Assembly: GCF_001543145.1 (NCBI RefSeq)
Contig: NZ_CP014160.1
Location: 1,969,850 to 2,033,849, forward strand
Length of the DNA stretch: 64,000 nt
Reading direction: 5' to 3'
DNA from: Aerococcus sanguinicola
GTDB lineage: Bacteria; Bacillota; Bacilli; Lactobacillales; Aerococcaceae
Made by a program: the position numbers and the translations under genes. Under the pieces are notes generated by a model. That model saw nothing but the letters and a program-made list of their open reading frames with translations. It had not been told where the DNA came from and searched no databases. Below are positions 17,762 through 26,373 of the stretch, in pieces. How positions within the stretch are numbered: position 1 is the stretch's first letter; the number at the start of each line of letters is the position of its first letter.

Positions 17762-17989
17762 TTATTGGTTGTTGTCAACAAAGTCAACGAGGTCTTGAAC
17801 AGTCGCAATGTTAGTTTCATCTTCATCGATGGTAACATCGAATTCGTCTTCGATTTCATTGATGATTTGGAAGATGTCTAAGCTATCTGCATCTAAACCG
17901 TCTTGGATGTTAGTGTCAGCCTTTACTTCTTCTGCCTCAACGTCTAATTGGTCAACGATAATTTCTTGGATTTTTTCAAATGTTGTCAT
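17762..17989 (-). CDS. acpP: Acyl carrier protein
   Basis: The 75-residue acidic four-helix protein carries the growing acyl chain on 4'-phosphopantetheine. The modification site is Ser36 in the DADSLD motif. Spacing, size and acidity are typical. It is the first gene of the visible fab-acc operon, with a strong promoter about 160 bases upstream. The 304-base stretch upstream (17990-18293) contains that promoter, a palindrome over its -35 and a long inverted repeat; I see no gene in it. Confidence 0.95.
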   Translation of the reverse strand: MTTFEKIQEIIVDQLDVEAEEVKADTNIQDGLDADSLDIFQIINEIEDEFDVTIDEDETNIATVQDLVDFVDNNQ

Positions 17990-18148
17990 TATTCTGTCTC
18001 CTTTATTTTATAAGAAAATTTTTACCATTCATTGAATGGATCGATTAGAGCTATCTTAAACTAAGTCCATGGACTTGTCAATTTAAGTCAGCTAGACTTA
18101 AAGAATTTTTTAAAGCCATCACAGCTCTTCAAATTCTCAACAAAAAGT

Positions 18149-18180
18149 ATGATAACTTATTGTTTTTAATTTGTCAAATT
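18149..18180 (-). promoter_or_regulatory. Promoter of the fab-acc operon with overlapping palindrome
   Basis: On the minus strand TTGACA (18172-18177) and TATCAT (18149-18154) are separated by exactly 17 bases. The -35 lies inside AATTTGTCAAATT (18168-18180), six-base arms around a single central base. FabT, the usual repressor of this operon in streptococci and lactococci, binds a TTTGA/TCAAA-type palindrome, so this is a plausible but shorter operator; no fabT gene is in the window. Confidence 0.65.
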
Positions 18181-18209
18181 ATAATATACTTTATTTAGAT
18201 AAATTAAAA

Positions 18210-18286
18210 GTGCAACAAAAGACTTCCCCCCAGCCTCCCCTGCAAAAAACAGTGAGACAGCCAGGACGGTTTAACTTTTGTCGCAC
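18210..18286 (-). terminator. Long inverted repeat, possible terminator of the gene at 18294
   Basis: Twelve-base arms at 18210-18221 and 18275-18286 pair with one wobble around a 53-base loop, and on the minus strand the stem runs into TTTTAATTTA. It lies just after the stop of the upstream gene. The large loop is unusual for a simple terminator. Confidence 0.45.
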
Positions 18287-18293
18287 AGGTCGA

Positions 18294-18635
18294 TTATTGG
18301 TAAATATTTACAAATTCATCAATATCTTTGAAGTTAACAATGGTTCGCTCTTCACAGATATCCAGCATCTTCTCATTAGAATAGTCCCAATAGATACGGA
18401 CAACAGCTGAATTGGTGAGCAATTTTTCGATGATTCCGGTCATATCGCAGTCTCTAAATTGAAATTTTATTTCATCTCCAACATCAGGACGAACCGATTT
18501 CTTTACCTGATCAATGACAGCGCAGGCTTCTTCATAGGAAAGGTCAATCAAATTCGCAATCCGAGATTTGTTTGTTCCCCTTCTTAGCTCCGTTTCAACC
18601 AACGCTTGAACTTCAGGAGTCAGCTTAATTTTCAT
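18294..18635 (-). CDS. Small protein with DUF2187/KOW-like domain
   Basis: The 113-residue product has an N-terminal helical part (about 1-48, with TNKSRIANLIDLSYEEACAVI, helix-turn-helix-like) and a C-terminal beta-rich segment VGDEIKFQFRDCDMTGIIEKLLTNSAVVRI, reminiscent of the DUF2187/KOW-like small barrel found in Gram-positive proteins. This could bind nucleic acid, but no function is established. It has its own weak ribosome site (AGAGG) and is separated from acpP by 304 bases. A/T-rich sequence upstream may hold its promoter. Confidence 0.55.
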   Translation of the reverse strand: MKIKLTPEVQALVETELRRGTNKSRIANLIDLSYEEACAVIDQVKKSVRPDVGDEIKFQFRDCDMTGIIEKLLTNSAVVRIYWDYSNEKMLDICEERTIVNFKDIDEFVNIYQ

Positions 18636-18861
18636 ACTTACGCCTCTTTCTTTGGAAACAAATAATAGCTACTAGTCTTATTTTAACATCATTTTAATAT
18701 TTTTGCTAATATTTGCATTTTTGACTGCTTGAGGACTTGTTTAGCAACACAAAAAAGGCCTCTGCATGTGCATGCGATGTTATTTAGTCAAGAAAACCTG
18801 ACATAAAGGTTTCCCATGCGCATATGGTCTACCCACTAAACATTACTGAGAGAGACAAAAG

Positions 18862-18889
18862 AAAAAAGCCACGGCTGAACCATGGCTTC
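18862..18889 (-). terminator. Terminator downstream of ssrA
   Basis: A nine-base stem (AAGCCATGG paired with CCGTGGCTT) with a short loop runs into six T residues on the minus strand. It is the first clear terminator downstream of tmRNA, 164 bases past its mature 3' end. Between here and the gene ending at 18635 (18636-18861) I see only short palindromic words and no gene. Confidence 0.8.
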
Positions 18890-19052
18890 ATATCTGTTAG
18901 GAGGCTTAATGCAGTCCCTCCTCAACTTTTGCGGGGCTTTTTCCCTCAAGCTTTATACTGGAGGGGTATGCTTTTAAACACTTTAAACTTCTCTAAGAAC
19001 ATTGTCATATCAACGTTTGAGAGCCATTTTTAAATCATCTAAGCCCCTTCAA
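18890..19052 (-). other. Structured non-coding stretch between ssrA and its terminator
   Basis: No reading frame with a ribosome site is present. On the minus strand the stretch contains CCCCTCC..GAGGG and GGAGGGACTGC..GCCTCC pairings before the terminator. It may simply be the tmRNA 3' trailer, or a separate small RNA sharing that terminator. It does not match SRP RNA or 6S RNA that I can recognise. Confidence 0.35.
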
Positions 19053-19414
19053 TGGAGATGAGGGGAGTCGAACCCCTGTCCAGACATTCCGATTATATGA
19101 CGTTTACACTCATAGTCATAAGATTCATTTTAGCGCCCCAGGGGTCTTATGACAAACCGATCTGGTTAGCGAACCTGGTGAATCTCTTCTCTAACTTCCA
19201 GGTGGAAAGTTAGAGCGTATCCCACTTCAATAGGACCCGAAACTAATACATGGGCGATACTAGGCGGATCTTAGCATGCTGCTAGGCAGCGAATGCTAAA
19301 GTTTGATTTTCTTGTTTGTCAGTTATATTTAAACTGTTTGACGTTTTTACGAAGTCGTCGCTTCGGAATGTAGTCATACATCGGGGCATGCCTGTCGAAT
19401 TCCGGAACATCCCC
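19053..19414 (-). ncRNA. ssrA: Transfer-messenger RNA (tmRNA)
   Basis: tmRNA rescues stalled ribosomes together with SmpB, which is encoded nearby at 22565. The 5' GGGGATGTTCCGG and 3' GGGGTTCGACTCCCC-ATCTCC ends form the tRNA-Ala-like domain, pairing GGGGATG with CATCTCC and leaving A as discriminator; CCA is not encoded. By alignment with lactococcal/streptococcal tmRNA (AATATAACT before the resume codon) the tag frame begins GAC and encodes DKQENQTLAFAA then TAG. The total of 362 bases is normal. The Asp resume codon in place of the usual Ala GCA/GCT is noteworthy. Confidence 0.96.
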
Positions 19415-19432
19415 GAATGTGATGCAAAAATA

Positions 19433-19461
19433 ATTATAACAAATACTAAGGCTCAGTGCAA
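19433..19461 (-). promoter_or_regulatory. Promoter of ssrA
   Basis: On the minus strand TTGCAC (19456-19461) and a consensus TATAAT (19433-19438) are 17 bases apart, 18 bases before the mature tmRNA 5' end, leaving a short leader for RNase P to remove. Confidence 0.8.
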
Positions 19462-19482
19462 GCCTCATGCCCTATCGACCAC

Positions 19483-19522
19483 AAAGCAGGCCCTCCTTTT
19501 GTAAGAGAGCCTGCTTTTTTTA
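19483..19522. terminator. Hairpin between ssrA and the phosphatase gene
   Basis: Arms 19483-19495 and 19505-19517 form a strong stem. The seven-T run follows on the plus strand, while on the minus strand only TTTG follows. It most likely ends the phosphatase transcript (minus), although the better T-tail faces the other way, where no gene is visible. Confidence 0.6.
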
Positions 19523-19563
19523 GTTATTACTTAGACCAGTCATCAGGGCGAATCTCTAAGAGC

Positions 19564-20256
19564 TTAATCCTCAGCAAGCTCTACGAAATGCTTGGTCTGG
19601 TTGTAAGCTTCCAGGTGGTAGAAACCATCCTGGTAGCGGAGGATGCTGACACTGGCATTGTCTAACATCTGGTCGATCTCAAAATCAGGAATGAGTTCAT
19701 GGATCATATTGCGAATGGTGATGCCGTGAGAGACAATGAGGATATTCTGGTCGGTCTCTCGGTGCTTAGTAATGACATCGATCAAGCCCAGTTCCACCCG
19801 CAGCCAGAAGGTCATAAAGTCCTCGGCATCATGGCTAGGGTCCAATTCATGGAAGGCATCCATCTCAACTTTAACCGCATCAGGAGAGGTCAATCCCTCA
19901 TAGCCCCGGCTCAAGTCTTGGTGGACATGCCGACTCACGCCGTCCCAGATCTCCTTAGCATCCAGGCCTTCGAAGCTGCCAAAGAACTGCTCGCGGAATT
20001 CGGGGCGTTTTTGAATTTCTAGGCCCTGGCCCTGCTTATTCTGATCTAAGACCAATTCAGCTGTCTTAACCGTCCGCTGCAGGTCACTGGTATAAACAGC
20101 GGAAAATTCAATCTCCGCTAGGCCCCGGCCGCTGCGCATGGCGTCCCGGATCCCCTGATCCGTTAAGGGGGCATCACACCAGCCCTGCATGCGGTTATAC
20201 TTGTTCAGATAAGTTTGGCCGTGGCGCATAAAGTAAATGCTGACACCTTTGGACAT
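19564..20256 (-). CDS. Histidine phosphatase family protein (phosphoglycerate mutase-like)
   Basis: The 230-residue protein has the phosphohistidine motif FMRHGQTYLN near the N-terminus, the acidic catalytic segment EFREQFFGSFEG and the second catalytic histidine in ILIVSHGITI. Such proteins act as cofactor-dependent phosphoglycerate mutases or, more often in this subgroup, as broad phosphatases. The sequence does not show the full tetramer-forming signature of GpmA, so I leave the substrate open. It lies 20 bases downstream of fbp and is probably cotranscribed with it. Confidence 0.85.
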   Translation of the reverse strand: MSKGVSIYFMRHGQTYLNKYNRMQGWCDAPLTDQGIRDAMRSGRGLAEIEFSAVYTSDLQRTVKTAELVLDQNKQGQGLEIQKRPEFREQFFGSFEGLDAKEIWDGVSRHVHQDLSRGYEGLTSPDAVKVEMDAFHELDPSHDAEDFMTFWLRVELGLIDVITKHRETDQNILIVSHGITIRNMIHELIPDFEIDQMLDNASVSILRYQDGFYHLEAYNQTKHFVELAED

Positions 20257-20275
20257 CGCTTCAATCTCTCCCTTA

Positions 20276-22267
20276 TTAATTGTTAACTTCCTTCTCTGCT
20301 ATCTTACCAGAACGGAAGGCGCAAAGTAAATCTTTAAGGTCTTGGACATTGGCTTTTAATGCTTGGCCGACATCCGTCTGCCCCACTGTCTTACGTTCCA
20401 GTTCCTTATCGACCACACGCCGGGTGGAAATAATATCCGTTCCGTTCATCACCACGTCTTCGACCCCCTTGAAGGCTTGGTGGCAGACCAATTGCATACC
20501 AAAAGAGTTAAAGAGCAGGGTATAACCTGCAAGTCCTGTTGTGGATTGGTAGGCCTTGGAGAAGCCCCCATCAATAACCAGGAGCTTTCCATTAGCCTTG
20601 ATAGGGTCTTCCCCCTTGATTTCCTTGACGGGGGTGTGCCCATTGATCACATGGCCGCATTCCACGGGCAGGTCGAATTCTTTGAGGATGGTATCCACAC
20701 AGGCCTCCTCTTCTCGCCAGCTGTAGTAAGTATTTTTATATTCTTCATGGGTGTCCTTATCCTTGACATAGTAGCGTTCGAAGGTCCGCATCTGCTTCTT
20801 GCCAAAGAGCGAGGAGGCTTCGCCCTGCCAGAGATACCAGCAATAGTCCAAGTAGGGATTTTTGCTTTCATCAGCCTGGCGGAAACTATACATCAGGCGC
20901 ATCTGCTTATCGAACTTATCCATAAGTGTGCGTCCCCCATAGAACTTGCCATCGATTTCCAGCTCCTTAAAGGAATGGTCCTCATTAAAAGGAATACAGC
21001 CGTGGAAGAGCAAGTTATCGTTGTAGCACTTGTAGATCCCCCCCTTGCGGTAGAGGAAGGCAATATGCTTATGGAGCCGGTCGCAATTGAGGAAGGCTTC
21101 CTGGAGCCGGTCCATAATCATCTCTTCATCTTCCGTCAGCCGGTAGGGGTCATCGGGGTCAACAGTGGGGAAATGGGTATTGAGCAAGCGGTGCCAGTTC
21201 CCATCGACGAAGACCTGGCCCTTGTCAAAGTCAATCTTATCTAAAAGCAGGCGGTTGTCACAGTTGAATTCAGGATGGCGCTTGATAATGGCCGCTTCCA
21301 ACTTGAACTGGATAATGGCCATGGCTTGTTGCATCTTGGCAATCTGGACGATTTCAGCTGGGAAGTGGTCAATATCTGGGTCTAATTTGGGCATAAAAAT
21401 CCCTAAATCATCATCTGAATAGGTTGCGTCCACAAAGGAAACCAATTGGCGCAGCGAAATCCCGTAAGCGTCCTCAATGATATTCAAGTTATCATAGCGG
21501 GCGCAGATGCGGATGACATTGGCAATCAGGACCCGAGACCCACTGGCAGCTCCCATCCAGATCACATCGTGGTTGCCCCACTGAATGTCAAGAGACTTCT
21601 TTTCCATCAAGAGGTCAATAATCTTATCTGGACTATCACCCCGGTCGTAGATATCCCCAAGAATATGGAGGTGGTCCACGACTAATTCACGGATTAACTC
21701 CGACAAGCGTACCACTAAGAGGTCAGCTTCATTCAATTCAATGATATTCTCTACGATATTATGGTAATAGTATTCCTTATTGGTCACAACGGAATCCTTA
21801 AAAATCAGCTCTTCCATAATATAAGCCATGTCCTTAGCCATAGCCTTGCGCACCTTAGACCGGGTGTACTTAGACACCACGAACTGGGCCAGTTTGACCA
21901 AACGGGATATAATCGTATAGTAGAAATCAACTACTTCCCGCTCGCTGGTGAATTGAGGAAGGAGGTGGGCCAACATCTCTTCAGGATAATAAATAATCGT
22001 CGCCAATTCATTACGCTGTTCCTGGCTGAGCAAGGAACCAAAAACTTCAGAAATCTTTTCTTTGATATTCCCTGAGCCGTTACGTAAGACATGGTTGAAG
22101 GCATTGAATTCCCCATGGAGGTCGCTCATGAAATGTTCCGTGCCCTTGGGTAGCTCCATAATGGCTTCCAAGTTGATGATTTCAGTTGTTGCAGCAGCCT
22201 GGTTAGGAAATTTTTGGGCCAGTAATTGCAAGTAACGGTCATGTGTATAGGAGGCTTTTGTATCCAT
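20276..22267 (-). CDS. fbp: Fructose-1,6-bisphosphatase class III
   Basis: This Firmicutes-type enzyme hydrolyses fructose 1,6-bisphosphate to fructose 6-phosphate in gluconeogenesis. It is a calcineurin-like metallophosphatase with SDLHGEFNAF, GDIYDRGDSPD and WGNHDVIWMGA as metal-binding motifs and GHTPV near the C-terminus. I choose the ATG at 22267 (MDTKASYTHDRYL, 663 residues), which has GAAGGGA about 8 bases upstream and a promoter 53 bases before it; a longer TTG reading begins inside that promoter region. Length fits class III enzymes (about 640-670). Confidence 0.95.
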   Translation of the reverse strand: MDTKASYTHDRYLQLLAQKFPNQAAATTEIINLEAIMELPKGTEHFMSDLHGEFNAFNHVLRNGSGNIKEKISEVFGSLLSQEQRNELATIIYYPEEMLAHLLPQFTSEREVVDFYYTIISRLVKLAQFVVSKYTRSKVRKAMAKDMAYIMEELIFKDSVVTNKEYYYHNIVENIIELNEADLLVVRLSELIRELVVDHLHILGDIYDRGDSPDKIIDLLMEKKSLDIQWGNHDVIWMGAASGSRVLIANVIRICARYDNLNIIEDAYGISLRQLVSFVDATYSDDDLGIFMPKLDPDIDHFPAEIVQIAKMQQAMAIIQFKLEAAIIKRHPEFNCDNRLLLDKIDFDKGQVFVDGNWHRLLNTHFPTVDPDDPYRLTEDEEMIMDRLQEAFLNCDRLHKHIAFLYRKGGIYKCYNDNLLFHGCIPFNEDHSFKELEIDGKFYGGRTLMDKFDKQMRLMYSFRQADESKNPYLDYCWYLWQGEASSLFGKKQMRTFERYYVKDKDTHEEYKNTYYSWREEEACVDTILKEFDLPVECGHVINGHTPVKEIKGEDPIKANGKLLVIDGGFSKAYQSTTGLAGYTLLFNSFGMQLVCHQAFKGVEDVVMNGTDIISTRRVVDKELERKTVGQTDVGQALKANVQDLKDLLCAFRSGKIAEKEVNN

Positions 22268-22319
22268 ACGCTTAATCCCTTCAAACATATTTGTAAGAAA
22301 ACACTTACATCTTCTATTC

Positions 22320-22328
22320 ATTATAGCA
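22320..22328 (-). promoter_or_regulatory. Extended -10 promoter of fbp
   Basis: On the minus strand TGC precedes a consensus TATAAT (22320-22325). There is no good -35. Transcription would begin about 45 bases before the chosen fbp start, which supports that start. The rest of 22268-22485 shows no gene. Confidence 0.6.
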
Positions 22329-22485
22329 TGCTTTTCGTTTTCTGCTAGAAACTTTCCAATAAAAATATTCTTTAGCGAATTGTATTGGCCAGTATCCGCT
22401 CAACTTTTTGAATCGGTATAAAGTTTTTTATTGGTCATCAAGCTAGTGTTGAGGATTAGAGGACATAAAATCGCCTTTCCAAAAA

Positions 22486-22512
22486 GAAAAAGCCGGGCTC
22501 AGCCCAGCTTGA
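22486..22512 (-). terminator. Terminator after smpB
   Basis: AGCTGGGC and GCCCGGCT pair around TGA and run into TTTTTC on the minus strand, about 50 bases after the smpB stop. It ends the secG-esterase-rnr-smpB transcript. Confidence 0.85.
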
Positions 22513-22564
22513 AAATCTATTTCGAAAGGCTAGTCCGGCAGAATTGCCTGCCCTGAAGAAAAGT

Positions 22565-23029
22565 CTAGCGCACCTTGAGGGCCCGTTGGATGTCGCGTTT
22601 CATATCGCGTTCCTTGAGGCTCTGGCGTTTGTCGTAGCGTTTCTTCCCTTTGGCTGTGCCGATAAGAACCTTAGCAAAGCCCCGTTTGATATACATTTTG
22701 AGGGCGACTAAGGTGTAGCCGTCCCTTTCCGTCGCCTTTTCTAACTTAGCGATCTCCCGCTTCTTCAAGAGCAGTTTGCGCCGGCGCATAGGATCAGGGT
22801 TGTAGCGGTTGCCCTGCTCATAGGGGCTGATATGGCATTGGTAGAGCCAGACCTCCCCCCGTTCAATCCGGGCAAAGGCGTCCTTTAGGTTAACCTTGGA
22901 CTGGCGGACGGACTTAATCTCCGTCCCCGTCAGGACAATGCCGCATTCGACAGTATCTTCAATGGTGAAATCGTGGTTGGCCTTGCGATTTCGGGCCACC
23001 ACATGACTGTTATCTTTTGCTTTAGCCAT
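22565..23029 (-). CDS. smpB: SsrA-binding protein
   Basis: SmpB binds the tRNA-like end of tmRNA and delivers it to stalled ribosomes. The 154-residue protein has the OB-fold core [40 protein letters not shown] segment, [22 protein letters not shown] and a basic C-terminal tail that enters the empty A site. Its gene follows rnr by 12 bases, the conserved order in Gram-positives; ssrA itself lies 3.1 kb away beyond fbp and the phosphatase. Confidence 0.96.
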   Translation of the reverse strand: MAKAKDNSHVVARNRKANHDFTIEDTVECGIVLTGTEIKSVRQSKVNLKDAFARIERGEVWLYQCHISPYEQGNRYNPDPMRRRKLLLKKREIAKLEKATERDGYTLVALKMYIKRGFAKVLIGTAKGKKRYDKRQSLKERDMKRDIQRALKVR

Positions 23030-23041
23030 TTGATAGCTCCT

Positions 23042-25417
23042 TTACTTTTGACGTTTACGAATCTTAAAATCTCCCTGGCCTTTGTGCTTATGTTGGGAAG
23101 ACTTTTTGCCTTTCTTGCCTTTTCCATGTTTCTTCTTAGGATGACCCTTCTTGTCCTTCTTAGGGGACTTGAAGTCTTTAGGCTTGGCCTTGTGGTGCTT
23201 GCCCTTGCCTTTCTTCTTAGCTTTAGACTGGCCAGCTTGCTGGTCTTTACCTTGCTTGGACTCAGCCTCCTCTTCTACCAAGCGGAAGTCCAGTTGCCGG
23301 GAGTCCACGTCCGCATTGATCAGTTTCACTTCAATCGGATCGCCAATCTTGAAGGTCCGTCCCGTCCGTTCACCGATCAGAACCAGGTGACTTTCTATGA
23401 AGTTATAGTAGTCATCTTTGAGGCTGGAGACATGGATCATGCCCTCAATGGTATTCTCCAATTGGACAAAGAGGCCAAAATTTGTGACCGAGCTGATAAT
23501 GGCTGGGAAGGTCTCGCCCACCTTGTCCAACATAAATTCGGTCTTCTTCAGGCTATCCACTTCTCGCTCAGCATCCACACTGCGCCGCTCCCGCTTGGAC
23601 GATTGCTCGGCAATCTCACCTAAATTTTTCTGGGTCGACGTATTACTTTCATGGTTAGCATACTGGCGGATAAGCCGGTGGACAATCAAGTCCGGATAGC
23701 GGCGGATAGGCGAGGTGAAGTGGGTATAGTCTTCCGCTGCTAGGCCAAAGTGACCCAGAGCTTCGGTATCATAGTGGGCCTGCTGCATGGACCGGAGCAT
23801 CATCATCTTAACGACAGGCTCATAGGATTCGCCCTCAATCTTCTTGAGGATCTGCTGCAATTCCTTAGGCTTGATATCAGAAGAAGTCCCCTTGACCTTA
23901 ACCCCCATGGCCGTCACGAATTGGAGGAAGTTCTGCATCCGGTCCATATCGGGATGTTCATGGACCCGGTAGATAAAGTCTTTCTTAGCTAGGGTGTAGT
24001 GTCTAGCAACCGTCTCATTGGCGGCCAGCATGAAGGATTCAATCATCCGCTCACCCAGGCCACGCTCACGGAGCTGGATATCCACTGGGAAGCCTGTCTC
24101 ATCCACAATGATCTTAGCTTCCGATGTATCAAAATCAATGGCGCCCCGGTGCTTACGTTTAGCTTCTAAGATATGGTGGAGGTCTGCCATTCCTTCTAAC
24201 ATGGCCACGATATCTTGGTATTGCCCACGCAAGTCTTGGCCCTGACCCGAGAGGATGGCATTGACATCAGAATAGGTCATGCGGTGGTCGGATTGAATGA
24301 CACTTGGCCCAATCTGATAGTCCGTCACTTGACCCGTCTTAGACAAGGTCATCAAGCAGGACATGGCCAGGCGGTCCACCCCTTCTTGGAGGGAACAGAT
24401 CCCATTCGATAAGCGTTGGGGCAGCATGGGAACCACCCGGTCAGTCAAATAGACAGAGGTCCCCCGGTCGAAGGCTTCCTGGTCGATCGCAGAGTTTTCC
24501 TTAACATAGTAGGAAACGTCCGCAATATGGACCCCCAGCTCATAGCCCCCATCCACTAAAGTTTTGAGGGAAATGGCATCGTCCAAGTCCTTGGCATCGG
24601 CCCCATCGATGGTGATGGTGAGCTGGTCCCTTAAATCCATCCGCCCCTCTAAATCCTCGGAGCTAATCGTTTCGGAGACAGCCTCGGCTTCCGCCATGAC
24701 CTCTTCTGGAAATTCATGGGGGATGTCAAACATGGCGAGAACCGCCAATATATCCGTTCCCGGCGCATCCTTGTGGCCCACCGTTTCCTTAACTAGAACC
24801 CGGCAGGTCATCGCCAATTTGGCTGTTGGATAGGCGACAATCTCGGCCCGGACAATCTCCCCTTCAACAGGCTTGAGGCCCTGGTCCGTCACTAGGCAGG
24901 TCATTTGGCCCAAAGAGTGGTTGAGCGGCTTGATATAACCGATCGCTTGGTATTTCTTCTGGTCGTCATCGGAGAAGGGATAGAATTCCCCAACAACTTG
25001 TTGGTTGGCCCGTTCCAGGACCTGGTTAATCTTACCCTCGGCCGACTTATCTTCCCACTCCTTGGCTTCCTGGGTGATCTCAACTTGGACTGTATCCCCA
25101 TTCATCCCCCCATTGAGGTCCTTGGCAGGGATAAAAATATCGCGTTCCATATTCTCCACACTCACAAAGCCGAAGCCCTTCTTATTCACTGAGAGCCGAC
25201 CGGTCAGCTGGTCATAGTCCTGGCTTAAACCGAGCGTCCCGTCTTCTAGGATCACAATCTCGTGCTGGCGCTCCAATTCCGCTACCAGGTTGACAAAATC
25301 TGTAAAATCCTTTGCCGCATCATAGCCTAAAAGCTTGCTGTAATCCGAAGCGGTCTGCCCCTGGTCACTAGTCTTTATGGCTTGTAAAAGTTGGTCTTTT
25401 ACTTGTTCTTTATTCAT
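23042..25417 (-). CDS. rnr: Ribonuclease R
   Basis: RNase R is a processive 3'-5' exoribonuclease that degrades structured RNA and takes part in tmRNA quality control. The 791-residue protein has an N-terminal winged-helix/cold-shock region (about 1-230), the RNB catalytic domain with DGADAKDLDDAISL and its metal-binding Asp residues (about 260-275), an S1 domain (about 625-710, VGETFPAIISSVTNFGLFVQLENTIEGMIHVSSL), and a lysine-rich tail of about 70 residues. The start overlaps the esterase stop by four bases, so they are coupled. Confidence 0.96.
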   Translation of the reverse strand: MNKEQVKDQLLQAIKTSDQGQTASDYSKLLGYDAAKDFTDFVNLVAELERQHEIVILEDGTLGLSQDYDQLTGRLSVNKKGFGFVSVENMERDIFIPAKDLNGGMNGDTVQVEITQEAKEWEDKSAEGKINQVLERANQQVVGEFYPFSDDDQKKYQAIGYIKPLNHSLGQMTCLVTDQGLKPVEGEIVRAEIVAYPTAKLAMTCRVLVKETVGHKDAPGTDILAVLAMFDIPHEFPEEVMAEAEAVSETISSEDLEGRMDLRDQLTITIDGADAKDLDDAISLKTLVDGGYELGVHIADVSYYVKENSAIDQEAFDRGTSVYLTDRVVPMLPQRLSNGICSLQEGVDRLAMSCLMTLSKTGQVTDYQIGPSVIQSDHRMTYSDVNAILSGQGQDLRGQYQDIVAMLEGMADLHHILEAKRKHRGAIDFDTSEAKIIVDETGFPVDIQLRERGLGERMIESFMLAANETVARHYTLAKKDFIYRVHEHPDMDRMQNFLQFVTAMGVKVKGTSSDIKPKELQQILKKIEGESYEPVVKMMMLRSMQQAHYDTEALGHFGLAAEDYTHFTSPIRRYPDLIVHRLIRQYANHESNTSTQKNLGEIAEQSSKRERRSVDAEREVDSLKKTEFMLDKVGETFPAIISSVTNFGLFVQLENTIEGMIHVSSLKDDYYNFIESHLVLIGERTGRTFKIGDPIEVKLINADVDSRQLDFRLVEEEAESKQGKDQQAGQSKAKKKGKGKHHKAKPKDFKSPKKDKKGHPKKKHGKGKKGKKSSQHKHKGQGDFKIRKRQK

Positions 25418-26178
25418 GCCTTATCTTTCCAATCTAGTCCTTCTAAGAAATCAAGGACATCGTCTTCTAAATGTTTATGGTTACTGCCAACGGTGAGGAC
25501 ATGCCCTGCATCTGGATAAGAAACAAAATCAACCGTCTTACCCAGATCTTCCATATAGGCCTTGAGCTGGCTTCCCGCCGTCCCGTCGATTAATTCATCC
25601 TGTTCGCCCTGGGCAATAAAGAAAGACTTGTCCAAAGTCGTAAGATCCTGGCAAATTTGAGCGTTCATTTGGTCGATGTTTTCTAAACGCTTGGCCAACT
25701 TAGGCTGGATAGCCTGACTTTTGGCAGAAATTGCTTCTGGGTCTTCGCCTAATTGTTGCCAGACCTTCTTCACATAGGTCATGAAGGCTTGGGGGACCTG
25801 ACTCTCGCTAATCGAATCGAGCATCAAGGGCGAGCTGAAGACCCCGCCTCCCAAGAGCGCGTCGTCATCTAAGAGCAGCCGGGTCGCGATGCTAGAGCCT
25901 AGCGACAGGCCAAAGACCGCAATCTCCTCATGACCGTCAGCACGCAGCTGGGCCAGCGCTTGCCGGCCATCTTCAATCCACTGGCTGCAAGGCGTGTCCA
26001 CTAATTGGTCGACATCTGTTGTAGCGTGGCCCGTAAAGTTAGGGCCTAGCACCGTATAATTCTCCCGGTTGAGTCGGCGACCGAGCATCCGTTGGTCATT
26101 AGCCGTTCCTGTATAAGCGTGCAGTAAGAGAACCGCACGGGGACCGGCTTTAAAATAGAATGGTCCAGGTAATTTCAC
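25414..26178 (-). CDS. Alpha/beta hydrolase, carboxylesterase (Est-type)
   Basis: The protein resembles the Est carboxylesterase or monoacylglycerol lipase found between secG and rnr in Bacillales and Lactobacillales. It has the oxyanion loop LLLHAYTGTANDQRML, the nucleophile elbow GLSLGSS and the late catalytic His in YPDAGHVLT. The start I use is the GTG at 26178 (254 residues), with AGGAGG six bases upstream; a TTG five codons earlier lies inside that ribosome site. Substrate is probably short-chain acyl esters, inferred from family. Confidence 0.88.
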   Translation of the reverse strand: MKLPGPFYFKAGPRAVLLLHAYTGTANDQRMLGRRLNRENYTVLGPNFTGHATTDVDQLVDTPCSQWIEDGRQALAQLRADGHEEIAVFGLSLGSSIATRLLLDDDALLGGGVFSSPLMLDSISESQVPQAFMTYVKKVWQQLGEDPEAISAKSQAIQPKLAKRLENIDQMNAQICQDLTTLDKSFFIAQGEQDELIDGTAGSQLKAYMEDLGKTVDFVSYPDAGHVLTVGSNHKHLEDDVLDFLEGLDWKDKA

Positions 26179-26373
26179 AATACCCCTCCTCAAGATCTTT
26201 CACTTACTTTCATTTTACCGAAGACTGCCTAGGGAAAACAACCCATAGCCTTCAGGAAAAAAGAATGCTTCGATATTTTTAATTTAATTGCGATTATCGA
26301 TGACTGTTTGTCGAGCATCGAGACGAGATCTTATCTAAATTCAAAAGCAGAACACATGCGAGGATTCCAATGC

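Noticed and set aside
20363..21244. Plus-strand open frame of 293 codons inside fbp.
   Set aside because: It is an antisense shadow of the biased fbp codons; no ribosome site and no recognisable protein.
26220..26340. Short words shared with the dtd array (GAATGCTTCG) in the secG-esterase gap.
   Set aside because: Neither the linker motifs nor the nested stems are present; likely chance.
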